From: Collinsella sp. CAG:166
GTDB taxonomy: Bacteria; Actinomycetota; Coriobacteriia; Coriobacteriales; Coriobacteriaceae
Length of the DNA: 13,423 nucleotides
Reading direction: 5' to 3'
Assembly (NCBI GenBank): GCA_000434535.1
Contig: FR878575.1
Coordinates: 1-13,423 of the forward strand
Below the pieces are notes generated by a model, which ran no database searches, was not told where the DNA came from, and saw only the letters and a list, made by a program, of their open reading frames with translations. Of the stretch, positions 6,787 to 13,423 are shown piece by piece. The translations under genes and the position numbers were made by a program. Each line of letters starts with the position of its first letter. The stretch's first letter is position 1.

Positions 6787-7512
6787 CTACGCAACATCCC
6801 AGGGTTGGAGTTCGTCGCCCAGGCGAACGATGCAGTCGTAGAGCACAGTATGGCGCTCGGCAGGGCTGGCATCCCGATGAAAATGCCCGTAGTACCAGCG
6901 CTTGTAATCCAAGCGGTCTTCCAGCTCATCGAAAAATGCCGTCAGCCGATCAACGGCGGGATAATTCCAGCCAGGCCCCGGATAGAGCGTGGGCGAAAGC
7001 ATGCGCGTAGAGCAGGTGTGGGTGATCACGTAGTCGACCTTCCAACCCACGCTGTCGAGCTTTGTCCGCGCCTCCTCAAAGTTACGCTCGTCCGGCAGCT
7101 CCTGTGGCCACCAGCTGGAATAAGGAATGCGGTATTCCTTATCCACACTCGTGGCGCCGCCCATGGTAAAGATCGTTGAGCCGTCAAACTCAAAAACCTC
7201 GCCACGCGTCAGGCGCCGTATGGGAGAGGTATCCGACAGGCGCTGCGTCAGCCCACCGTGCCACAGCTCCATGGGACGCTCCGCCCAGTGATCGAAACGC
7301 TCGTGGTTGCCGTCGACGAACAGCACGGTATAGGGGCGCGACTCCAGCCAAGCGATGTCGGCGCACTCCTCGGCAGAGAAATCCCACGGAAAGCCAAAGT
7401 CGCCCGCAACAATCAGATAGTCGTCGCTCGTCAGACTATCCCCAAGCTCCCAATCGCGCAGCTTTTGCATGTCGAGGCCGCCGTGAATATCGCCTGTCAC
7501 ATAGACCGTCAT
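6787..7512 (-). CDS. Calcineurin-like metallophosphoesterase (241 aa)
   Basis: This is a soluble two-metal phosphoesterase of the calcineurin superfamily. All five metal-binding motifs are present in order: GDIHG (7-11, Asp8 and His10), GDFG (37-40), GNHE (69-72), THT (His165) and YYGHFHRD (207-214, His210 and His212). The close of the active site is followed by a C-terminal beta strand pair ending QPWDVA. No signal peptide or membrane helix is present. The substrate (nucleotide, phosphoprotein or other phosphodiester) cannot be read from these motifs. The ATG at 7512 overlaps the stop of the upstream phosphoesterase gene as ATGA, so translation is probably coupled. It is the last gene of a three-gene minus-strand operon, ending 52 nt from the end of gluQRS. 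The two phosphoesterases are not close duplicates. Confidence 0.9.
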   Translation of the reverse strand: MTVYVTGDIHGGLDMQKLRDWELGDSLTSDDYLIVAGDFGFPWDFSAEECADIAWLESRPYTVLFVDGNHERFDHWAERPMELWHGGLTQRLSDTSPIRRLTRGEVFEFDGSTIFTMGGATSVDKEYRIPYSSWWPQELPDERNFEEARTKLDSVGWKVDYVITHTCSTRMLSPTLYPGPGWNYPAVDRLTAFFDELEDRLDYKRWYYGHFHRDASPAERHTVLYDCIVRLGDELQPWDVA

Positions 7513-8147
7513 CGGATCACCACTTCCCTCTTATAGGCTTCGAGATCGTGCTCGATCTGCTCGTCACCCGTGGCGTTGACCCAACACGGCCATTTAACGC
7601 ACCGCATCGGCTCGTCTACCTGCGCAAACCACGACCTGAGCTCATCCAGACTTACCGGGGCGTAGCTGTTAGCGTCCATGCCCACGTCATAGCGCAGCAA
7701 CCCCTGTCTGAGGTTGAACTTGTTGTACGCGTCGCCGCAGCTGTGGATATGCCCGTGCAGATGCCAGCTGCCGTGCGACATGCCCTGCCAATCGACCATG
7801 GGATAGTGGCTCAGCACGATTTTTTGGCGGTCGATCTTGAGCACGCAAATGGGCGGCTCAACGATAAAAGCATCCGCTACCGCAGACTGCGTCCAGTCTT
7901 TGTCGTGATTGCCGGGCAGCAGATGAACGCGCTTGCATGTAATGCTTTTGCGCAGCTCGTAGGCATCCTGGGCGGTCATCTTAAAGCTGAAATCGCCCAA
8001 GATGTAGAGCTCGTCATCCGCAGCGACCTTGCTGTTAATGTTGGCGACCATGGCGTCGTTCATCTGCGCTACAGTCGACCAAGGCCTATCGCTAAGCCGT
8101 AGCATGTTCTCGTGCCCAAAGTGAGCGTCGCTGGTAAACCAGATCAC
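7509..8147 (-). CDS. Calcineurin-like metallophosphoesterase (212 aa, GTG start)
   Basis: This is a second two-metal phosphoesterase, of the subgroup that begins IWFTSDxHFGHEN. Motifs: SDAHFGHEN (6-14, Asp7 and His9), GDFSF (51-55), GNHDKDW (79-85), SHYP (113-116, His114), and HGHIHS (131-136). Residues 137-212 form a tail with YDVGMDANSYAPVSL, often seen in this subgroup. The reading frame extends to an ATG at 8177, but that start has no well-placed ribosome site. GTG at 8147 directly follows AGGAGGT with 4 nt between and begins right at the conserved first strand, so I chose it. The gene lies 40 nt after the small membrane protein gene and overlaps the next phosphoesterase by 4 nt. The substrate is unknown. 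Confidence 0.9.
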   Translation of the reverse strand: MIWFTSDAHFGHENMLRLSDRPWSTVAQMNDAMVANINSKVAADDELYILGDFSFKMTAQDAYELRKSITCKRVHLLPGNHDKDWTQSAVADAFIVEPPICVLKIDRQKIVLSHYPMVDWQGMSHGSWHLHGHIHSCGDAYNKFNLRQGLLRYDVGMDANSYAPVSLDELRSWFAQVDEPMRCVKWPCWVNATGDEQIEHDLEAYKREVVIR

Positions 8148-8151
8148 GGGG

Positions 8152-8158
8152 ACCTCCT
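8152..8158 (-). promoter_or_regulatory. Strong Shine-Dalgarno site deciding the GTG start at 8147
   Basis: Read on the minus strand this is AGGAGGT followed by CCCC and then GTG. It is the best match to the 16S anti-Shine-Dalgarno sequence in the window and lies inside the longer alternative frame that starts at 8177. It argues against the longer ATG start. Confidence 0.75.
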
Positions 8159-8187
8159 GTTGCTGCGGGGCATCCATCCCTTAGGGC

Positions 8188-8427
8188 TTACCCTTCATTT
8201 TTCCATCCAAACGGGTCAAGCACCCAAAAAATCAGATCGAGCACGCCACCGGTTATCATGGCGCCGGCAAGGGCCATGCAAACGTGCAGAGAGCTGGCAC
8301 TTCGGAGCACGTCGAACGGCCCCAGAACAGCCAGCAGCGCGACCGCTGCGCCGGCCGCGCACAGCGCGAGGCACGGTCCCGCGTCCTTGACGCACTTCTT
8401 TGCGAGATGCTTGGTGTTGTCACTCAT
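8188..8427 (-). CDS. Small two-helix membrane protein
   Basis: This 79-aa protein starts MSDNTKHLAKKC and has two predicted membrane helices, at about 17-37 (rich in Ala/Leu/Val) and about 45-67 (MALAGAMITGGVLDLIFWVL region), with a short loop between and a polar tail DPFGWKNEG. The basic N-terminus suggests both ends face the cytoplasm. ATG at 8427 follows AAGGAG with a gap of about 10 nt; the upstream in-frame ATG at 8466 has no such site. It is the first gene of the operon with the two phosphoesterases, 40 nt before the first of them, and could be a membrane anchor or a separate small protein. I recognise no family. A clear promoter is not visible in the 200 nt shared with the divergent helicase gene. 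Confidence 0.75.
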   Translation of the reverse strand: MSDNTKHLAKKCVKDAGPCLALCAAGAAVALLAVLGPFDVLRSASSLHVCMALAGAMITGGVLDLIFWVLDPFGWKNEG

Positions 8428-8627
8428 CAATATCGAACTCCTTAGAGGGTCGCTGTTCAGATGCATGCCGCCGCGGCAGAGCAGGGCGACAGGGCAAGTG
8501 TCACATGTCGTGCGGACACGTGTGCAAGCTCATGCCAAACTGCCAACCCCAATCGTCATACATCTAAAATACGAACGATCGATCTGTTATCCTGGCGCCA
8601 ACATAGTCTTTCGAAAGGTTTGCCGGG

Positions 8628-11504
8628 ATGACTACGCAGCGACAGATTGATATTGAATTCGACTCGCTTACACGCGAGAACGATTCACCCAAGCTCATCG
8701 CCAACTCGAAGGCGAAAGGCGGAACACTACTATCCGTTATCAAGGAGCAGCTCTCAGCCTGCGGCTCTTTTGACTTTTGCGTAGCGTTTGTTGCAGACGG
8801 CGGCCTTCAAATCCTGGTCGAGACGTTCCAGGAGCTCAAGCAGCGTGGCATTAAGGGCAGGCTGCTCACGTCCACCTATCTCAACTTCAACTCACCCGAT
8901 GTCTTTCGCAAGCTCCTGGAATACGACAACATGGAAGTTCGCGTATTCCAGGGTAATTTGCATGCCAAGGGATACATTTTTGATAAGGGCGAAACCAGCA
9001 CGGTCATCGTCGGCAGCTCGAACATGACGCAGACCGCCCTCACCTGTAATAAAGAATGGAACGTGCTGTACCAGACTGTCGAGAACAGCCGCCTACTCGG
9101 CGAACTGAGGGGCGAGTTCAATTCGTTGTGGAACGACACCTCAACCGTTTTGCTTTCCCAAGACTGGATTGAGAACTATGCCGCATATCGATCGGCACGT
9201 CCGTCAAAGCCCAAATCGAAACCGACGTTCCAGGCAACTGTTAGCCCAACCATGAACGACCTCGAAGAAATCAAGCCCAATAAAATGCAGCAGCGCGCCC
9301 TTGAGGCGCTCGGCGTAATCCACCGCAAAGGCGAGACCCGCGCCCTGCTGGTCTCGGCAACCGGCACCGGCAAGACCTTCCTTTCGGCGTTCGACGTGCT
9401 CGCGTTTAAACCCCGGCGCGTCCTCTTTCTTGCGCACCGCCGGCGCATTATCGACGCCTCCCGTGCAAGCTACGAACGGCTCTTAGGTAATACCTATACG
9501 TTCGACACCTATCAAACTGGCAAGCATATAAGCAATGCTACCTGCGTGTTTGCCATGTGTTCTTCGGTCGCCAAACATCTGAACGATTTCCGTCCCGATG
9601 AGTTCGACTACATCGTCATCGACGAGGCCCACCGCACGGGATCCCAGGGTTACCAATCCATCATGTCGCACTTCACGCCTCGGTTTTATCTGGGCATGAC
9701 CGCTACGCCTAATCGCACCGACGGCTACGACGTCTTTGCCCTTTTCAATCACGTCATCGCGTTCCAGATCACACTGCAGGACGCTTTGGCCGAGGAGATG
9801 CTAGCCCCCTTTCATTATTTTGGCATTCACGATCTGGAGATCGACGACGAAACGGTCGAAGATACCGCCTTGTTCGGACGCCTAACATCCGACGAGCGCG
9901 TGCGTCATATCACCGAGAAGATCGAAGAATATAGCGTCACCAAAAGCAACCGCAGGGGCTTAATTTTCTGCAATCGAAACGCCGAGGCCAAAGAACTGTC
10001 ACGCAAATTCAACGCTCTCGGATATCGAACGACTGCGATTAGCGGTCAAGATCCCGATGAAGTCCGCGATGCCGCTATCAGCCGGCTTGAAGCCGGCGAG
10101 CTCGAGTACATCTTCTCGGTCGATATCATGAACGAAGGCGTCGACATCCCCTCGCTCAATCAGATCATCATGCTTCGACGCACCGACTCCGCAATCATCT
10201 TTATTCAACAGCTCGGACGAGGTTTGCGCCTGAATGATGGCAAGGAATACGCACTGGTGCTCGACTTTATTGGCAACTACCAGAGCAACTTCTTGGTGCC
10301 CATCGCGCTTTCGGGTGACAAGACGTATAACAAAGACCGCCTGCGCCGTCTTGTCCAAGAGGGCGATTCGGCGATCCCCGGATGCTCGACCGTGAGCTTC
10401 GATCGTATTTCCGAGGCACGCATTTACAAGGCCATCGACGGCGGCGATTTCACCTCCGTCAGGTTTTTGAAAAACGAATATCTCGACTTGCGCCAAAAAC
10501 TCGGCAAGATTCCCTCGCTGCTCGAATTTGATCGTAACGGCTCCATCGATCCACTGCTTATCTTCAAGAATAGCGGCCTGGGGTCCTACCACGCATTTCT
10601 TTCCAAATACGAGCCGGACTACACGGTTCAATTTACCTCTGATCAGACCAAGATTCTCAAATTTATTTCTCAAAAACTTGCCGCGGGCAAGCGATTCGAA
10701 GACCTCTATTTGCTTCAGACGCTCGTCGAAGCCGGACACGAGAGCTACCGGCATATGCGCGAAGCTGCGCTTAGGAACTACCGCGCACAGCTTAAGGACA
10801 GCGCCGTTAGGTCGGCAATCGCAGTCCTTAAGGGCGACTTTGCCACTCCTAAGGATTTCGTTTCCCTACTTATTGACGATGGAACCGGACCTCGTCTGAC
10901 CGAAGCGTTTGCGACCGCCCTGCGCAACGCAGAGTTCAAGCGTCAGATTCTCGAGGTGCTGGATTTTGGTATCGCGCGCAACCGACTCGACTATGCCGAG
11001 ACGTACGAAAACACAAATTTCGTTCTCAACGCCAAGTACACGTACGAAGAGGTTTGCCGCTTGATGAACTGGGAAAAGAACATCAACGGCCAAAATCTTG
11101 GCGGCTATTTTTACGACGAGAAGACCAATACATTCCCCGTGTTCATTAACTATGACAAGGCGCCCGACATTAGTGAGTCAATTCAGTATGAAGACCGCTT
11201 TGTTTCGCCGAGCAAGCTCATCGCAATCTCGAAGGGCAACCGCACGCTCAACTCCCCCGAGATTCTGCGACTGCAGGCATGGCCGGGAAACGGCCTGAAG
11301 ACGTATTTGTTTATGCGAAAGAACAAGGACGATAAGGGTGGCAAGGAGTTCTATTTCTTAGGCGAAATGCATCCGACCGGCAAGTTCGAAGCCATTAAAA
11401 CTAAGAGCGGCGACAACGCCGTCGAAATCGAATATGAGCTCAATGCGCCCGTGCGTCAGGACATTTACGAGTTTATGCTCAGCGATTTGAGCGAGGCCGA
11501 GTAA
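8628..11504 (+). CDS. PLD-nuclease / SF2 helicase / DUF3427 protein
   Basis: This is a 958-aa cytosolic ATP-dependent DNA or RNA translocase with an attached HKD nuclease-like domain. Residues about 25-185 form a phospholipase-D-like domain with one HxKx4D motif (His112, Lys114, Asp119) and GSSNMT (129-134). It probably works as a dimer or pairs two motifs between molecules. The helicase core has QxxALEAL (221-228), Walker A ATGTGKT (244-250), AHRRRII (269-275), DEAH (332-335), TAT (358-360), FCNRNAEAKEL (447-457), DIMNEGVDIPSLNQII (499-514) and motif VI QLGRGLR (528-534). From about 600 to the end is the DUF3427-type region, including YTYEEVCRLMNW (805-816) and YEDRF (854-858). ATG at 8628 follows GAAAGG with a 9-10-nt gap. 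Parts of the gene are visibly more AT-rich than the neighbours. It converges on a NUDIX gene. Proteins of this build are uncharacterised; a role in foreign-DNA handling or repair is inferred. Confidence 0.93.
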   Translation: MTTQRQIDIEFDSLTRENDSPKLIANSKAKGGTLLSVIKEQLSACGSFDFCVAFVADGGLQILVETFQELKQRGIKGRLLTSTYLNFNSPDVFRKLLEYDNMEVRVFQGNLHAKGYIFDKGETSTVIVGSSNMTQTALTCNKEWNVLYQTVENSRLLGELRGEFNSLWNDTSTVLLSQDWIENYAAYRSARPSKPKSKPTFQATVSPTMNDLEEIKPNKMQQRALEALGVIHRKGETRALLVSATGTGKTFLSAFDVLAFKPRRVLFLAHRRRIIDASRASYERLLGNTYTFDTYQTGKHISNATCVFAMCSSVAKHLNDFRPDEFDYIVIDEAHRTGSQGYQSIMSHFTPRFYLGMTATPNRTDGYDVFALFNHVIAFQITLQDALAEEMLAPFHYFGIHDLEIDDETVEDTALFGRLTSDERVRHITEKIEEYSVTKSNRRGLIFCNRNAEAKELSRKFNALGYRTTAISGQDPDEVRDAAISRLEAGELEYIFSVDIMNEGVDIPSLNQIIMLRRTDSAIIFIQQLGRGLRLNDGKEYALVLDFIGNYQSNFLVPIALSGDKTYNKDRLRRLVQEGDSAIPGCSTVSFDRISEARIYKAIDGGDFTSVRFLKNEYLDLRQKLGKIPSLLEFDRNGSIDPLLIFKNSGLGSYHAFLSKYEPDYTVQFTSDQTKILKFISQKLAAGKRFEDLYLLQTLVEAGHESYRHMREAALRNYRAQLKDSAVRSAIAVLKGDFATPKDFVSLLIDDGTGPRLTEAFATALRNAEFKRQILEVLDFGIARNRLDYAETYENTNFVLNAKYTYEEVCRLMNWEKNINGQNLGGYFYDEKTNTFPVFINYDKAPDISESIQYEDRFVSPSKLIAISKGNRTLNSPEILRLQAWPGNGLKTYLFMRKNKDDKGGKEFYFLGEMHPTGKFEAIKTKSGDNAVEIEYELNAPVRQDIYEFMLSDLSEAE

Positions 11505-11512
11505 TAACAAAA

Positions 11513-11545
11513 AAGGAGCGAGTCGCCATATGGCACCCGCTCCTT
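11513..11545. terminator. Bidirectional terminator between helicase and NUDIX genes
   Basis: AAGGAGCG (11513-11520) pairs with CGCTCCTT (11538-11545), and the loop contains the palindrome GCCATATGGC (11525-11534). On the minus strand the stem ends in six T followed by G, giving a strong stop for the NUDIX gene. On the plus strand the T tail is short and broken, but it lies 8 nt after the helicase stop codon and probably serves both. Confidence 0.82.
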
Positions 11546-11549
11546 CTGT

Positions 11550-11945
11550 CTACTTAAGCCCGAGCTTCTTTTCGAGCTCATCGACAACCTTAACGTCCGC
11601 CGGAAGCCAATCGACATCCCACAGGTTATTGGTATCAAGCCATTTCATATCCTCATGAGCGTGCTCTTTGAACTCCCCGGAAAGGATGTTAGCCAGGTAG
11701 CACTGCATCGACAGGTGGAACGTCTCATAATCGTGTTCGACCGTGCAAAGATAGGCGAGGTTACCGATTGTGACCTCGAGCTCTTCTTGAATCTCGCGCA
11801 CGATTGCCTGCTCGCCGGTCTCGCCCGATTCGAGCTTTCCGCCCGGAAACTCCCAGCCGTCTTTAAACTCGCCATAGCCGCGCTGACAACTCAGGATTTT
11901 CCCGTCCTTCTGAATAATCGCTGCTGCAACATTGATTGACTTCAT
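11550..11945 (-). CDS. MutT-type NUDIX hydrolase (nucleoside triphosphate pyrophosphohydrolase)
   Basis: This 131-aa single-domain NUDIX protein hydrolyses a nucleoside diphosphate linked to a group, most likely a (deoxy)nucleoside triphosphate to the monophosphate plus pyrophosphate. The full box Gx5Ex7REUxEExGU reads G36...E42...R50-E51-I52-x-E54-E55-L56, except that Glu57 replaces the usual Gly at the box end. The preceding GWEFPGGK (30-37) is the MutT/NudG form. W102 and the W110-W113 stretch in the C-terminal part are also usual in that group. Substrate (8-oxo-dGTP, dCTP or CTP) cannot be settled here. ATG at 11945 follows AGGTGAT with an 8-nt gap. It converges on the PLD-helicase gene and shares its terminator, which makes a functional pair possible but unproven. 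Confidence 0.92.
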   Translation of the reverse strand: MKSINVAAAIIQKDGKILSCQRGYGEFKDGWEFPGGKLESGETGEQAIVREIQEELEVTIGNLAYLCTVEHDYETFHLSMQCYLANILSGEFKEHAHEDMKWLDTNNLWDVDWLPADVKVVDELEKKLGLK

Positions 11946-11978
11946 AACTAGTTATCACCTCTCCAGTTGAGCCCAACC

Positions 11979-11984
11979 AGTATA
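11979..11984 (-). promoter_or_regulatory. Probable -10 box of the NUDIX gene
   Basis: The minus strand reads TATACT, 33 nt before the NUDIX ATG, leaving room for a leader with its own AGGTGAT ribosome site. The -35 position at 17 nt reads GACATG, a weak match. Confidence 0.5.
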
Positions 11985-12080
11985 GGTGATCGACCGCCCG
12001 CCATGTCCCAGTCGCCTCAAAACCACCTGCTCGACCAACCCATAACGCCGTTTTGCACCGGCACCCCATCCCCCGCTATC

Positions 12081-12260
12081 GAGGTCTAATACTTTTCCGC
12101 GAAGTGAACGTCTGTTTTTGGACCCCTGAAGCATCCACATTTTTCGTCGGCAAAATCGCAGGATTCCAGCACCGAAACCGCAGGAAACGGCACCTCTAAA
12201 GTGTCGATGCTTCGGGGGTCCGATTTAGCTCGTTCACTTCTCGGAAAAGTATTAGACCTC
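12081..12260. repeat. MITE-like element with 55-nt imperfect inverted arms
   Basis: The left arm (12081-12135) and right arm (12206-12260) are near-perfect reverse complements. The outer 30 nt starting GAGGTCTAATACTTTTCC match with a single difference. The inner GGACCCC(T/C)GAAGCATC also matches with one difference, and only a stretch of about 9 nt between them diverges. About 70 nt of spacer holds two GCAGGA copies (12158-12163 and 12180-12185). No transposase is encoded. I see no clear target-site duplication. It could be a miniature transposable element or a large structured RNA element; the T-rich ends expected of a terminator are absent. Confidence 0.7.
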
Positions 12261-12329
12261 GCTGCTAGCTACCCAGAAGGAAACCTCTCCCTTTCCCATT
12301 GCCACCCAAAAACTCATCCAACATTAATC

Positions 12330-12357
12330 TTGGCTCAAGAATCGCTTAATCTATAAC
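12330..12357 (+). promoter_or_regulatory. Promoter of the DUF4342/response regulator operon
   Basis: TTGGCT (12330-12335) and TATAAC (12352-12357) are spaced by 16 nt, close to a sigma-70-type promoter. The start site would be near 12364, giving a 5' leader of about 112 nt. A second AT-rich box, TATAGA (12364-12369), lies just downstream. Confidence 0.55.
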
Positions 12358-12428
12358 CTGCACTATAGAGTTCGACCAAGGGCGGGGCGGCGCCGCGCAA
12401 CGCAGACTGCCGAACGCAACGCTCGCGC

Positions 12429-12445
12429 CCGGGCAGATCGCCCGG
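12429..12445 (+). promoter_or_regulatory. Leader hairpin upstream of the DUF4342 ribosome site
   Basis: CCGGGC-AGATC-GCCCGG forms a 6-bp GC stem with a 5-nt loop, ending 30 nt before the start codon. It is too far from the ribosome site to block it, and no T run follows, so a regulatory role is open. Confidence 0.3.
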
Positions 12446-12475
12446 CGTCGCGCCCATCGAACGAAAGGACAGGTC

Positions 12476-13018
12476 ATGGACGACCTCGAAAAAGTTGAAA
12501 CCATCCGCACCAAGTGCAACGTGAGCTACACCGATGCCAAGGCCGCGCTCGACGCCGCCGACGGCAACGTCCTGGATGCCATCATTTGGCTCGAGTCGCA
12601 GGGCAAGACCCAGACCACGTCGGCGCACGCCGCCACCGAGTCCGCGCCAGTCGATGAGCCCTCGGCCGAGATGGTCGCCGCGCAGGCCGCCTACGAAAAG
12701 TCGAGCGAAAAGACCGACTTCTCCAAGAAGATGGACAGCGTGTGGGAGTACCTCAAAAAGCTCTTCCGCCTGAGCCTGGACACCAAGTTTATCGCCACGC
12801 GCCGCGATGCGATCATCCTCAACATCCCCATCCTGATCCCCATCGTCGCGCTGTTTGCTTGGGGCGCCACGATATGGCTGATGCTGATTGGCCTGTTCTT
12901 TGGCATGCGCTACCGCATCGACAGCGACGGCGACGTGCCCGGCAGCATCAACAACCTTATGAATCACGCCGCCGATGCCGCGGACGACATCAAACAAAAT
13001 CTGAACGACGACAAGTAA
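12476..13018 (+). CDS. TS-N (UBA-like) and DUF4342 membrane protein
   Basis: This 180-aa protein joins an N-terminal UBA/TS-N-type helical fold (about 3-41, with LEKVETIRTKCNVSYTDAKA and ALDAADGNVLDAIIWLE, the same layout as the N-terminus of EF-Ts) to an Ala/Ser/Glu-rich linker (about 42-85) and a DUF4342-type C-terminal part. That part has an amphipathic stretch WEYLKKLFRL (90-99), a hydrophobic segment (about 112-145, probably one long or two short membrane helices) and an acidic tail. The domain often mediates protein contact; the role here is unknown. ATG at 12476 follows GAAAGGAC. It precedes the response regulator gene by 18 nt on the same strand, so the two are probably one operon, and a link to envelope sensing is plausible. 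Confidence 0.88.
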   Translation: MDDLEKVETIRTKCNVSYTDAKAALDAADGNVLDAIIWLESQGKTQTTSAHAATESAPVDEPSAEMVAAQAAYEKSSEKTDFSKKMDSVWEYLKKLFRLSLDTKFIATRRDAIILNIPILIPIVALFAWGATIWLMLIGLFFGMRYRIDSDGDVPGSINNLMNHAADAADDIKQNLNDDK

Positions 13019-13036
13019 TCGCAGACGGGGGCACGC

Positions 13037-13423
13037 ATGGCACGGATCCTGATCGTAGAGGACGAGGAGAAAATCGCCCGCTTTGTGACGCTCGAGCTGG
13101 AGCACGAGGGCTACCAGGTGGAGCACGCCGCCGACGGCCGCACCGCCGTGGACCTGGCACTGGAGCGCGACTACGATCTGATTCTGCTCGATGTGCTGTT
13201 GCCGCAGCTCAACGGCATGGAGGTCCTGCGGCGTGTCCGCAAGCACAAGGACGTGCCGGTGATCATGGTCACCGCGCGCGATGCCGTGATGGATAAGGTT
13301 GCCGGGCTCGATGCCGGCGCCGACGATTACCTGACCAAGCCGTTTGCAATTGAGGAGCTGTTCGCACGGATCCGCGTGGCGCTGAAGCGCTCGGAGGCCG
13401 TGCGGGCGGCTTCGGGTGTTGGC
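13037..13423 (+). CDS. OmpR/PhoB-type response regulator, N-terminal part (runs off window)
   Basis: The 129 visible codons form a complete receiver domain. Acidic pocket Glu8-Asp9 (LIVEDEE), phospho-acceptor Asp52 in DLILLDVLLP (47-56), switch Thr79 in IMVTARD (76-82) and Lys101 in DYLTKPF (97-103) are all present, as are ELFARIR (107-113) and the alpha-5 helix. The form is typical of the OmpR/PhoB family, whose winged-helix DNA-binding domain would follow outside the window. The partner histidine kinase is not visible and probably follows. ATG at 13037 is preceded by a weak GGGGG site. It lies 18 nt after the DUF4342 gene and probably shares its promoter at 12330. Confidence 0.95.
   Translation, partial: MARILIVEDEEKIARFVTLELEHEGYQVEHAADGRTAVDLALERDYDLILLDVLLPQLNGMEVLRRVRKHKDVPVIMVTARDAVMDKVAGLDAGADDYLTKPFAIEELFARIRVALKRSEAVRAASGVG

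Larger units (their letters stand above)
11985..12475. other. Non-coding region between NUDIX and DUF4342 genes
   Basis: Apart from the two promoters and the inverted-repeat element listed separately, nothing coding is convincing. A 61-codon frame on the minus strand (12140-11955) runs out of the inverted repeat into the NUDIX promoter and lacks a ribosome site. The 5' leader of the DUF4342 gene (from about 12364) is GC-rich. Confidence 0.6.

Noticed and set aside
7176..8102. 308-codon plus-strand frame opposite the phosphoesterases
   Set aside because: Antisense to two genes with all metal-binding motifs intact; no domain seen.
9999..10754. 251-codon minus-strand frame inside the helicase gene
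   Set aside because: Antisense to helicase motifs; no ribosome site of note.
11955..12140. Small minus-strand frame running from the inverted repeat toward the NUDIX gene
   Set aside because: It has no Shine-Dalgarno site, covers the NUDIX promoter and leader, and begins inside the repeat arm. The C-terminal part looks faintly protein-like, but that is too little to support a gene.
12081..12260. CRISPR-like or rho-independent terminator reading of the repeat
   Set aside because: Only two arms in inverted orientation are present, not direct repeats with spacers, and no T run follows the hairpin.
12335..13246. 303-codon minus-strand frame opposite the DUF4342 gene and regulator
   Set aside because: Antisense to two recognised proteins with strong domain motifs.

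Overview
The window reads as chromosome from a GC-rich actinobacterium of the class Coriobacteriia, most like Collinsella. This rests on overall protein character, GC-rich codon use, GAAAGGA-type ribosome binding sites, and a TS-N/DUF4342 protein beside an OmpR-type response regulator. The genus is an inference by eye; no search was run. Thirteen features are protein-coding or partly so. There is no convincing tRNA, rRNA or CRISPR array.

Layout. (1) 1-2264: the 5' part of an unrecognised gene, an intrinsic terminator, and complete purH, all on the minus strand. (2) 2265-5108: a plus-strand GNAT acetyltransferase converges on a minus-strand DUF2207 membrane protein with a glycine-rich tail. 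REP-like GGGGAC repeats flank the DUF2207 gene. (3) 5109-6734: a roughly 440-bp non-coding stretch rich in GGGAC and hairpins, then a glutamyl-Q tRNA(Asp) synthetase (gluQRS). This gene looks leaderless, and its C-terminus resembles the tail of a DUF1778/TacA-type antitoxin. (4) 6787-8427: a minus-strand operon of a small two-helix membrane protein and two different calcineurin-like metallophosphoesterases, the last two overlapping by ATGA. (5) 8628-11945: a plus-strand PLD-nuclease/SF2-helicase/DUF3427 protein converging on a MutT-type NUDIX hydrolase. (6) 11946-12475: a non-coding stretch holding a MITE-like element with 55-nt inverted arms. (7) 12476-13423: a TS-N/DUF4342 membrane protein followed 18 nt later by an OmpR-type response regulator cut by the window end.

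How they fit together. purH (the last two steps of IMP synthesis), gluQRS (tRNA-Asp queuosine modification) and the response regulator look like core genome. The stretch between gluQRS and the DUF4342 gene carries phosphohydrolases acting on nucleic acids or nucleotides (two phosphoesterases, a nuclease-helicase and a NUDIX enzyme). An antitoxin-like remnant borders it on one side and an inverted-repeat element on the other. It looks like an accessory insertion. The helicase and NUDIX pair is the best candidate for a genome-defence or repair module, but that function is inferred from domains and position only.
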